This document shows, piece after piece, positions 7,228-12,923 of a stretch of 12,923 nt of DNA. Origin of the DNA: Candidatus Omnitrophota bacterium (lineage in GTDB: Bacteria; Omnitrophota; Gorgyraeia; 2-01-FULL-45-10). The stretch is from NCBI GenBank assembly GCA_028716065.1, contig JAQUQN010000022.1, forward strand, positions 759 to 13,681. Direction: 5' to 3'. The position numbers and the translations under genes were made by a program. The notes under the pieces were generated by a model. That model ran no database searches and was not told the DNA's origin. It saw only the letters and a program-made list of their open reading frames with translations. How positions within the stretch are numbered: the first letter of the stretch is position 1; each line of letters opens with the position of its first letter.

Positions 7228-8181
7228 TTACCTTTTGAACCTCATGAAACCTGATGACGGTATTATTCTCAATTTATCTTTTTTCTCAAGTTCATCCAGT
7301 ATCAGGTTCAATCCGAGCGCGTCGCTGGCTATGTGGCCGGCGATAACCACATTTATGTATTCCCCCTTGGCGATCCTTACATGCTCCTCGCTTAAGTGCA
7401 TGGCCACGATGGTCCCGACACCTGCCTGCGATAATCTCGCGAAGACCTTCTTGGACCCTTCCGTTCCGCCCGTCATGTCGACAAATACCCTGCCCGCCGG
7501 TTTCTTTTCGTCGCCTATGAATATGGTCGGGCCGGCCTTCCTTTTCGCGGCTTCTCTGTATTCCGGTATATTCTTCAACAACGCGACCACGTCGCGTAGT
7601 TTATTCGGCTTCTTCCTGTCAAATAACCTCTGTAGATAATCCGTCACCTGATTATCGGCCGGTGTGTGGATGCACATGAACGCCATATCGAGGAGTCTCG
7701 CCATGTCCACGCTCCTGAAATGGTTAACCGCCGAGAGCGACCTCCCAACCTCTCCCATCCTCTCCTTCATGAGATCGCTGGAGACCTTTTCGGGTATCCC
7801 GAATTTCTTCATCGCCGCGACATGTATCGACATAACATCATGCAGGCCGGCCAGGGCGATACCTTCGGGATGATGCGCCATGACGAGGTCTATCTCCTCG
7901 CCTCTCTCGTTAAGACGGTCGGCCGCCAGGATCTCTCCCACCTCCATGTCTATCCCTACCATGATAGTCTTGATATCTTTCGACGGGTCACCGTACAGTA
8001 TCCTGGTATCGGCATAGGGATTCTTAAGCCGTTCGGTATCGAATGTTCTTTTATCGACACCTCTGGATCCACGATATTCCTTCTTCGCCTTCTCGAGAAC
8101 TTTCCTTATCTCAGCGCGGCTGCGGGGATCCCTTTCGATCCCCTTCTTTACGGCAAGGTTGTAAATGTCGACTAACTTCAT
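7228..8181 (-). CDS. NIF3-family protein (dinuclear metal-binding, GTP cyclohydrolase I type 2-like)
   Basis: The product has 317 residues, with an N-terminal extension of about 65 before the NIF3 core. Family signatures visible: VMAHHPEG (H103, H104), CIHTPADN (H172, D176), MHLSEEH (H262, E265 or E266) and AGHIASDALG (H283, D287). These correspond to the metal ligands and conserved His of NIF3/YqfO proteins. Members bind two metal ions, but their physiological reaction is unsettled, so no function is assigned. The ATG at 8181 is preceded by AGGGGTG at good spacing. Placement directly before dnaG-rpoD resembles the frequent clustering of NIF3/YqfO genes with dnaG and the primary sigma gene in other bacteria. 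No convincing promoter was found in the 94 bases between cvpA and this gene, so it may be read from the cvpA promoter. Confidence 0.82.
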   Translation of the reverse strand: MKLVDIYNLAVKKGIERDPRSRAEIRKVLEKAKKEYRGSRGVDKRTFDTERLKNPYADTRILYGDPSKDIKTIMVGIDMEVGEILAADRLNERGEEIDLVMAHHPEGIALAGLHDVMSIHVAAMKKFGIPEKVSSDLMKERMGEVGRSLSAVNHFRSVDMARLLDMAFMCIHTPADNQVTDYLQRLFDRKKPNKLRDVVALLKNIPEYREAAKRKAGPTIFIGDEKKPAGRVFVDMTGGTEGSKKVFARLSQAGVGTIVAMHLSEEHVRIAKGEYINVVIAGHIASDALGLNLILDELEKKDKLRIIPSSGFMRFKR

Positions 8182-8275
8182 CTGACACCCCTCTCTTTGG
8201 CTAATCTTGCGACAATCGCTATTTTTCGTATTAATTAAAATAAGTCCTACTAGATACGGCTATTTTGGCGGGATA

Positions 8276-8887
8276 TTATTTTTTAGTCTCTTTCTCTTGA
8301 GAGGTCAGCTGCTTATCTGAAGATAAATTCCCCATTATATCTTCTTTCTTTATAGAAGGAATATCTATCTTTATAGCCGGCAACAACCCTGATATATTTT
8401 CATAAACCACGGTACCTGCCCTCAAAAAATACATTCCCGTGAGAGACTTATCCCTTATCGATCTTTGAAAATACGGCATGGGCGATAATAACAGTATGAT
8501 CAAAACAAGGCTGGTCACTATCGCCGCCTTAAAAATCCCCAGGACCAACCCCCCGAACCTTTCAAGCAAGGGGTGCCACTCGACCGCCACTATCTTATCC
8601 AGAAGCGCTTTTATGATCCTGACCATGAACAGGGTCAACAGTGCCAATACCAAAAAAGTCAAAAAATTGGCCATCTCCGCAGGCATGCTCAATACGTTTT
8701 GCGTCAGGAAGGTAGCTAATGGGATGTAATATCTCAGGCTTATCACCAGAGAAGCCACACATCCTATCAACGGAAAGATCTCGTGGCTTAAACCATCCAG
8801 AAAAGCGACGTAACTTATTCGTATCATTAGGATTATGCACAAAATATCAACCCAGTTAAGCCGCTTCAATATATCCAATATTTCCAT
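8276..8887 (-). CDS. cvpA: CvpA family inner-membrane protein
   Basis: The product has 203 residues and about four membrane segments (roughly 11-30, 36-54, 73-95, 115-135). The family pattern is visible: NWVDILCIILMIR near the start, then FLDGLSHEIFPLIG, and a later VEWHPLLERFGGLVLGIFKA segment. The C-terminal 50 residues are hydrophilic and lysine-rich. CvpA proteins were first linked to colicin V production and later to envelope homeostasis; their molecular function is unclear. The ATG at 8887 has AGGA 7 bases upstream. Its own promoter lies at 8919-8947. The usual purF neighbour is absent; here it precedes nif3-dnaG-rpoD. Confidence 0.85.
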   Translation of the reverse strand: MEILDILKRLNWVDILCIILMIRISYVAFLDGLSHEIFPLIGCVASLVISLRYYIPLATFLTQNVLSMPAEMANFLTFLVLALLTLFMVRIIKALLDKIVAVEWHPLLERFGGLVLGIFKAAIVTSLVLIILLLSPMPYFQRSIRDKSLTGMYFLRAGTVVYENISGLLPAIKIDIPSIKKEDIMGNLSSDKQLTSQEKETKK

Positions 8888-8918
8888 ATTTTATTCCTAT
8901 AGGGGAAAAAACTTTTAA

Positions 8919-8947
8919 AGTATATCATATAATAATATCATTGTCAA
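8919..8947 (-). promoter_or_regulatory. Sigma70 promoter of cvpA
   Basis: TTGACA (8947-8942), 17-base spacer, TATACT (8924-8919): near-consensus. The predicted start is around 8912, about 25 bases before the cvpA ATG at 8887. It lies directly downstream of the terminator at 8955-8991. Confidence 0.88.
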
Positions 8948-8954
8948 GGCGGGC

Positions 8955-8991
8955 AAAAAAATAAGAGAGGCGCTCTTTAAGCACCCCTCTT
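8955..8991 (-). terminator. Intrinsic terminator of the small two-gene unit
   Basis: On the minus strand AAGAGGGGTGC (8991-8981) pairs over 11 bp (two G-U) with GCGCCTCTCTT (8973-8963). The loop is 7 bases and the stem is followed by A then seven T (to 8955). It lies 27 bases after the stop of the 52-residue ORF and separates that unit from cvpA. Confidence 0.92.
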
Positions 8992-9017
8992 AAGATCCTC
9001 TTCAATTCTATGCTATT

Positions 9018-9176
9018 TTATGTATGGCCGAACCTGGATTTCAGGTATTTCAGCTCAAAAAAGAGCATATCCTTGTGTATCTCATTACATAGTTTCTTTG
9101 CCTTCTTATAAGCAAAGTACTTGGCCAGCTTTCTACCGACTATATTATGCTGCCTTCTAGTGGCCGTATATGGCAT
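9018..9176 (-). CDS. Small basic protein of unknown function (52 aa)
   Basis: A 52-residue ORF begins MPYTATRRQH and ends KSRFGHT with TAA at 9018. AAGGAGG five bases before the ATG is an almost perfect ribosome binding site, which is the main evidence that it is translated. The product is strongly basic (many Lys and Arg, for example GRKLAKY, YKKAKK) and appears mostly helical, with no signal peptide and a single Cys. This could suit nucleic-acid or ribosome binding, but that is inference only. It follows the 122-residue gene by 22 bases and is followed by a strong terminator, so the two form one unit. I do not recognise the family. Confidence 0.78.
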   Translation of the reverse strand: MPYTATRRQHNIVGRKLAKYFAYKKAKKLCNEIHKDMLFFELKYLKSRFGHT

Positions 9177-9198
9177 AATTACCTCCTTCGTTTACAGA

Positions 9199-9567
9199 TC
9201 ATGCCGTTGCCGCCTTCAAGAACGTGATCTTGAATGACTGCAGATACGCTATGATATAGACATCCTGCCCGACGACAGCGTAAAATGTTCCCAAGATTTT
9301 ACATATAAGCTTGTCCTCGCCGAGCGCGTCGTTGTGTTTCTTGAATATGTAGAAGTGCCTTTTATTAAGGGGCTGTTCGGCCTGCTGCAGATTTATCCAA
9401 TTCTGCAGGTCCTCGCCCTGAGGCATGTGCATGATATCCCTTATATAATAAAAACATCTCCTCTCGGTCTTCGCCTTTATTCCGTCTTTCTCGAAGATCT
9501 CCTTCAAGAAGATGTTCTTCTTCCTGGATGATAACGAGGTTAGGTTCTTGAATAGCACTTCTCTCAT
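9199..9567 (-). CDS. Hypothetical protein (122 aa), first gene of small two-gene unit
   Basis: The ATG at 9567 (MREVLFKNLTSL) is preferred because GAGGTG lies 5 bases upstream; an upstream TTG at 9582 would add five residues but lacks such a site. The N-terminal half is charged and lysine-rich. It contains an ERRCFYYIRDI segment and a YIFKKHND segment that look like beta strands. The C-terminal third (CKILGTFYAVVGQDVYIIAY) is hydrophobic and beta-like but not a clear membrane span. There is no signal peptide. A near-consensus promoter lies about 80-105 bases upstream and the 52-residue ORF follows. I do not recognise the family; a small beta-rich cytoplasmic protein is the most that can be said. 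Confidence 0.8.
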   Translation of the reverse strand: MREVLFKNLTSLSSRKKNIFLKEIFEKDGIKAKTERRCFYYIRDIMHMPQGEDLQNWINLQQAEQPLNKRHFYIFKKHNDALGEDKLICKILGTFYAVVGQDVYIIAYLQSFKITFLKAATA

Positions 9568-9644
9568 TTTGCACCTCGCCAATAACTTTCTAAAACTTTT
9601 TAATTACTTCCCAAAAAAAATAGCGTTCCCCTAACTCACTTATA

Positions 9645-9673
9645 AGTATACCCTACCATATAAAAAGTGTCAA
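9645..9673 (-). promoter_or_regulatory. Sigma70 promoter of the small two-gene unit
   Basis: TTGACA (9673-9668), 17-base spacer, TATACT (9650-9645): the same boxes and spacing as the cvpA promoter. The predicted start near 9638 gives a leader of about 70 bases containing an eight-T run (about 9613-9620). I see no recognised riboswitch or attenuator in it. Confidence 0.88.
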
Positions 9674-9699
9674 GAAGCTATAACTTACTTTTTTATAAT

Positions 9700-10332
9700 C
9701 TAACGATTACTCTTGAAAATAACCGTCTTCCTCTCTTCTCTCTTCAGCAACCTCTTGATATTATCCTTATGTTTATAGGTGTTCAAACCGCATATAACCA
9801 CGGCAAGCAAGACCACATAGATCGACTTGTTCAAAAAAGCCGCACAGATTGGCAGGGATAGCCCCAAAGCCAATGATGCCAGCGATACATAATTGGTTGG
9901 TATGAAAACGGCTAACCATGCCCCCAATGATAATGCCAAAACCAATGGCGCAATTATTCCCATGACACCTATGGTGGTCGCCACGCCCTTTCCGCCTCTG
10001 AATTTCAGGAAGACCGGCCAGATATGCCCGCATATCACGGTAAGCCCTAAAAATGAACGGAAGAACTCGTAATCCAGGTTCTCGGTGAACGAATATGCAA
10101 AGTCACACACGACAGTCACGACGATGACCCCTTTAAGTATATCGAAGACGAGCGTCAGCACACCGGGCAGCTTGCCGGTCGTCCTGAATACGTTGGTCGC
10201 GCCGACATTACTGGAACCGAGTTCCCTTATATCGACTCCTTTAAAAAATTTGGTCACTATGAAACCGGTCGGTATCGCGCCTATGAGGTAAGAGACCAGC
10301 GCCGCCGCTATGGTAGTTATGAGATCCGCCAT
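9700..10332 (-). CDS. plsY: Glycerol-3-phosphate acyltransferase PlsY (acyl-phosphate dependent)
   Basis: This membrane enzyme transfers an acyl group from acyl-phosphate to glycerol-3-phosphate, making lysophosphatidic acid, the first step of phospholipid synthesis (with PlsX as partner). The ATG at 10332 gives 210 residues and has GGAG five bases upstream. A GTG at 10338, overlapping the pgsA stop as GTGA, is an alternative. The three PlsY motifs are present: GSSNVGATNVFR (about 39-50), GHIWPVFLKFRGGKGVAT (about 102-119) and KDNIKRLLKREE near the C-terminus. Several hydrophobic spans fit the multi-pass topology. It directly follows pgsA, so two phospholipid enzymes are co-expressed. The stop is TAG. 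Confidence 0.96.
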   Translation of the reverse strand: MADLITTIAAALVSYLIGAIPTGFIVTKFFKGVDIRELGSSNVGATNVFRTTGKLPGVLTLVFDILKGVIVVTVVCDFAYSFTENLDYEFFRSFLGLTVICGHIWPVFLKFRGGKGVATTIGVMGIIAPLVLALSLGAWLAVFIPTNYVSLASLALGLSLPICAAFLNKSIYVVLLAVVICGLNTYKHKDNIKRLLKREERKTVIFKSNR

Positions 10333-10334
10333 CT

Positions 10335-10898
10335 TCACTCCGCCTTTTTAGAGATAAAATTATTCCCGTTCAACAATCGGCTGCCCCTGATCAAATAATC
10401 GATCCCTGAAATCACGGTCAGGACAACCGCGATATTCCACATTACGCAAGAATATTTAAAATATATCAGAACGCTGACGATGGTCATCATCTGGAAGAAC
10501 GTGGTGACCTTTCCAAGGATACTCGGAGAGATCTTGACATCTCCGGTTATTATATGGATCACCAGCGCTCCCAGCACGATTATGACATCGCGCGAGATCA
10601 CTATTATAGGTACGTATGGCGGAAGACGCAGGGCCGGAGGTATCGTCCTGACCATGGACAGGCATATGAAAGCGCTCATCAGGAGCAGCTTGTCGGCTAT
10701 CGGGTCAAGGATAGTGCCGAGTTTCGTCTTCTGATTCTGCGTCCTGGCTATCAGCCCGTCCACGCCGTCCGTTATTATGGCGAGGACAAAAAATACCAGG
10801 GCTATTTCCATTTTGGAATAGATCACGGCCCCTATGAAAAAAGGTATCAGTATTATCCTTGACATAGTGATCCTGTTGGCCAGGTTCATCTCATTCAT
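10335..10898 (-). CDS. pgsA: CDP-alcohol phosphatidyltransferase, probably CDP-diacylglycerol--glycerol-3-phosphate 3-phosphatidyltransferase
   Basis: The 187 residues have the full CDP-alcohol phosphatidyltransferase motif: D44-x2-D47-G48-x2-A51-R52-x8-G61-x3-D65-x3-D69. The aspartates bind metal and CDP-diacylglycerol. Several membrane spans are visible. Length and N-terminus (MNLANRITMSRIILIPFF-like) fit PgsA, which makes phosphatidylglycerol phosphate in the inner membrane. Phosphatidylserine synthase or another alcohol acceptor cannot be fully excluded from sequence alone. The ATG overlaps the lepB stop as ATGA, with GAGG eight bases upstream. It ends 2 bases before the plsY ATG, so lepB-pgsA-plsY should be translationally coupled. 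Confidence 0.93.
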   Translation of the reverse strand: MNEMNLANRITMSRIILIPFFIGAVIYSKMEIALVFFVLAIITDGVDGLIARTQNQKTKLGTILDPIADKLLLMSAFICLSMVRTIPPALRLPPYVPIIVISRDVIIVLGALVIHIITGDVKISPSILGKVTTFFQMMTIVSVLIYFKYSCVMWNIAVVLTVISGIDYLIRGSRLLNGNNFISKKAE

Positions 10899-11476
10899 TT
10901 TATCATCCTCATCCTTGGCAGCGGCCAGTATATCAGCATCGCCTTGCCCACGAGGTTTCCCTTCGGGACAAAGCCCCAGTATCTGGAGTCCCTCGAATTG
11001 GCGCTGTTGTCTCCCAGGACAAAGTAGCAGCCTTCCGGCACCTTGACCGCTTCGCCCTCCTTGCCGAACTCTCCTCTATTATAATAATAGTTCGCGCGTA
11101 TCGGCGGCGTATCGCAGATCACGCCGTTTATGTAGATGTTGCCTTCCTTTATCTCGACCGTCTCACCCTCAAGGGCTATGAGCCTTTTCACGAAGTCTTT
11201 CTTGGGATCCTCGGGAGAGACAAAGACTATTATGTCGCCTCTTTTCGGATATTTAAAAGCCGGTATCGGCAGTTTATAATTTACAAAAGGGACCCTGGCG
11301 CTATACAGGAACTTGTTCGCGAATATCCTGTCGCCGATCATGAAAGTAGGTATCATGGATCCCGACGGTATCTTGAATGCCTGAACGAAAAACGTCTGTA
11401 TGAAGATGGCTATTATGGCTGCCGTGATGAGGGCATTCAGCCACTCCCTTATCTCCCTTATGATTCTTTCCTTCAC
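10895..11476 (-). CDS. lepB: Signal peptidase I
   Basis: This membrane serine protease cleaves signal peptides from exported proteins at the periplasmic face. It has 193 residues with one N-terminal membrane anchor (about 13-34). Catalytic Ser40 lies in IPSGSMIPT and catalytic Lys97 in FVKRLIALEGE. The C-terminal GDNSANSRDSRYWGFVP box is complete. The start is GTG at 11476 with AGGAG seven bases upstream. It follows lepA by 37 bases, the classic lepA-lepB pairing, and overlaps pgsA by ATGA. It would be the enzyme expected to process the signal peptide of the secreted YD-repeat protein at 1-3516 (inference). Confidence 0.96.
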   Translation of the reverse strand: MKERIIREIREWLNALITAAIIAIFIQTFFVQAFKIPSGSMIPTFMIGDRIFANKFLYSARVPFVNYKLPIPAFKYPKRGDIIVFVSPEDPKKDFVKRLIALEGETVEIKEGNIYINGVICDTPPIRANYYYNRGEFGKEGEAVKVPEGCYFVLGDNSANSRDSRYWGFVPKGNLVGKAMLIYWPLPRMRMIK

Positions 11477-11513
11477 CCGATCTCTCCTTCTCCCCTTACG
11501 CCGGACTTTCCTT

Positions 11514-12032
11514 TTATTGCGCTTTCAGGGCCTCTATGAAGGCTTCCTGCGGAATCTCCACCTTGCCGAATTGTTTCATCCGTTTTTTTCCGGCCTTCTG
11601 TTTTTCCCACAACTTTCTCTTCCTCGTTATATCTCCCCCGTAACACTTGGCAGTGACATGCTTGCCCATTGCCTTTACCGTCTCGCGCGCGATGACCTGG
11701 CCGCCTATGGCGGCCTGAAGGACTATCTGGAAAAGGTGGCGCGGAATGGACTCTTTTAACTTCTCTATCACGGCGCGCCCTTTCTGATAGGCCTTATCCT
11801 TGTACACGATTGAAGATAATGCGTCGCACACGTCCCCATTTATCAATATGTCCAGTTTCGATATCTTGGTCGGCCTGTAATCCAGGAATTCGTAATCGAA
11901 GGAACCGTAGCCGCGGGTGACGGACTTGATCCTGTCGTAGAAGTCCACTATTATCTCCGAAAGTGGAAGGTCGTAAATTATCTGGGCTCTCGTCTCGTCG
12001 AGATATTCGGTAGAGACATAAAAACCTCTCCT
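11514..12032 (-). pseudogene. lepA: lepA 3' portion (elongation factor 4 C-terminal part), downstream of an in-frame UAG
   Basis: In the same frame as the upstream lepA segment, codons directly after the UAG encode RRGFYVSTEYLDETRAQ, then IIYDLPLSEIIVDFYDRIKS and SVTRGYGSFDYEF. The LepA-specific C-terminal domain follows, with HVTAKCYGGDITRKRKLWEK, KKRMKQFG and VEIPQEAF, ending in TAA at 11514. Everything expected of the LepA C-terminus is present without frameshift. No good independent start exists: the first usable codon is a GTG at 11948 without a ribosome binding site. An AGGAGAGG-N5-ATG lies just after the UAG but is out of frame and stops after 13 codons. So this half is only made if UAG is read through, or if the UAG is a sequence error. 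Confidence 0.85.
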
Positions 12033-12035
12033 CTA
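12033..12035 (-). other. In-frame UAG codon inside lepA
   Basis: The minus strand reads GAA TAG AGG AGA GGT. Relatives have a Gln, Glu, Gly or Asp-type residue followed by K/R-R-G here, so a GAG or CAG codon with one base change would restore the ORF. The frame of the upstream segment and of the downstream segment is identical. Confidence 0.9.
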
Positions 12036-12923
12036 TTCGGAAAGCTCAAGGATGCTTCCCATGAATTCTTTCGGCGTGATTATGTAAGCGCGCACGTACG
12101 GCTCGTCTACCGTCTCTATCTCGGAAACGTTCGGCAGTTTCATGGGATTATCTATATCCATGACCTCTCCGTCTTTTTTCAGGACTTTATATATGACGCT
12201 CGGGGTGGTTATCACGAGGTTCAGGTCGAACTCCCTCTCGAGCCTTTCCTGGACTATCTCCATGTGTAAGAGCCCGAGAAAGCCGCACCTGAATCCCATC
12301 CCTAAAGAAGTGGATTTTTCCGGTTCATGGACAAAAGAAGCGTCGGAGAGGCGCAATTTCTCGATGGCCTCGCGCAAGGCCGGAAAGTCCTTGCTGTTCA
12401 CGGGGTATATGCCGCTGAAGACCATCGGCCGCATCTTCTTGTAACCGGGCAAAGACATCGATGCGGGATTCCCGGAATTCGTGAGGGTATCCCCTATCGA
12501 AACTTCCTTGGCATCTCTTATATTACAGGTGATATATCCGACTTCGCCGCAGGATAACTCCCCTATCTGTTCGGGCTTCGGTTTGAATACCCCCACCTCC
12601 AGGATATCGTAGGTCTTGCCGGTCGACATCAGCAATATCTGGTCGCCTTTTCGCAAGACCCCGTTCATCAGCCTTACGAGTATTATGACGCCTTTATAAG
12701 TATCGAACTTCGAATCGAATATGAGGGCCTGCAGAGGATTGTTCCTATCGCCTGCCGGAGGCGGTATCCTCTTGACTATCGCCTCCAGGATATCTTCGGT
12801 GCCTTTTCCCAATTTGGCGCTGGCCAGAAGTATGTTTTTATCCTCCATCCCTAATATCTTTACTATCTCGGCCTTGACCTTTTCGATTTCAGCATTGTCC
12901 AGGTCTATTTTTTTTACTTCAGG
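12033..12923 (-). CDS. lepA: Elongation factor 4 / LepA GTPase, 5' part missing, ends at premature UAG
   Basis: LepA is a ribosome-associated translational GTPase related to EF-G. The window edge cuts the gene within the G domain, just before the G4 motif. Visible: KKIDLDNAE (G4 region, NKID expected), LLASAKLGKG (G5), VKRIPPPAGD, the EF-G-like domain 2 (LIFDSKFDTYKGV onward), domain 3 (GIYPVNSKDFPALREAIEKL) and RCGFLGLLHMEIVQERL of the EF4 core. Then come RAYIITPKEFMGSILELSE and a UAG at 12033-12035. The match continues in frame after the UAG (11514-12032). It heads the lepA-lepB-pgsA-plsY run. LepA is widespread but often dispensable, so a genuine null allele is possible; a sequencing or assembly error is equally possible. 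Confidence 0.9.
   Translation of the reverse strand, partial: PEVKKIDLDNAEIEKVKAEIVKILGMEDKNILLASAKLGKGTEDILEAIVKRIPPPAGDRNNPLQALIFDSKFDTYKGVIILVRLMNGVLRKGDQILLMSTGKTYDILEVGVFKPKPEQIGELSCGEVGYITCNIRDAKEVSIGDTLTNSGNPASMSLPGYKKMRPMVFSGIYPVNSKDFPALREAIEKLRLSDASFVHEPEKSTSLGMGFRCGFLGLLHMEIVQERLEREFDLNLVITTPSVIYKVLKKDGEVMDIDNPMKLPNVSEIETVDEPYVRAYIITPKEFMGSILELSE

Noticed and set aside
8182..8275. Promoter or terminator between cvpA and the NIF3-family gene
   Set aside because: The stretch is AT-rich with a short GCGA/TCGC hairpin, but no -35/-10 pair with proper spacing and no T-tailed stem.
9568..9639. Riboswitch or attenuator in the leader of the 122-residue gene
   Set aside because: Only an eight-T run and short complementary pieces are visible; no conserved aptamer core or hairpin-plus-T-tract was found.
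12033..12035. Genome-wide UAG reassignment to an amino acid
   Set aside because: dnaG and plsY both end in TAG at their expected C-termini, so UAG acts as a stop in this genome. Only local readthrough, mutation or error remains for lepA.
11945..12035. Independent reinitiation of the lepA 3' half
   Set aside because: The AGGAGAGG-N5-ATG just after the UAG is out of frame and ends after 13 codons. The GTG at 11948 has no ribosome binding site. The purine run is simply the Arg-Arg-Gly codons.

Overview
The window is a stretch of bacterial chromosome in which every supported gene lies on the minus strand, so transcription runs from position 12923 toward position 1. It carries core housekeeping genes (lepA, lepB, pgsA, plsY, cvpA, a NIF3-family gene, dnaG, rpoD), then one very large secreted protein that leaves the window at its left edge. 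The gene style, moderate GC content and the giant YD-repeat protein suggest an uncultured Gram-negative-type lineage. My best guess is something like Candidatus Omnitrophota, but this is an impression from protein style and I could not test it.

Right block (9700-12923): lepA (elongation factor 4, 5' end outside the window), lepB (signal peptidase I), pgsA (CDP-alcohol phosphatidyltransferase) and plsY (acyl-phosphate:glycerol-3-phosphate acyltransferase) form a tight run with an ATGA overlap between lepB and pgsA. It links protein export with the first and late steps of phospholipid synthesis. lepA is interrupted by an in-frame UAG at 12033-12035 with perfectly alignable LepA sequence on both sides. 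Its G4 GTPase motif also reads KKID where NKID is expected.

Middle block (8955-9673): two small genes of unrecognised function (122 and 52 residues) form a self-contained transcription unit with a TTGACA-N17-TATACT promoter and a strong intrinsic terminator. Another promoter of the same form lies just downstream and drives cvpA, and possibly the following nif3-dnaG-rpoD genes. The NIF3-DnaG-sigma70 association is a familiar arrangement (macromolecular synthesis operon). dnaG and rpoD lie in the same frame, separated by a single UAG codon and a 6-base gap.

Left block (1-3694): the most interesting system. A promoter (TTGACT-N17-TATCTT) starts a roughly 143-base leader holding a cyclic di-GMP class I (GEMM-I) riboswitch aptamer. 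The 3' strand of the aptamer is also the 5' arm of a 10-bp intrinsic terminator ending in six U. The two structures exclude each other, which predicts an ON switch: c-di-GMP binding should allow transcription of the next gene. That gene encodes a secreted protein of at least 1172 residues with a signal peptide, a clan GH-A (GH5-like) glycoside hydrolase domain with both catalytic glutamates, and a long array of about 100-residue tyrosine-rich YD repeats. Two adjacent repeat units share 127 identical bases exactly 300 bases apart. The layout suggests a c-di-GMP-controlled surface or matrix protein that binds or cuts polysaccharide.
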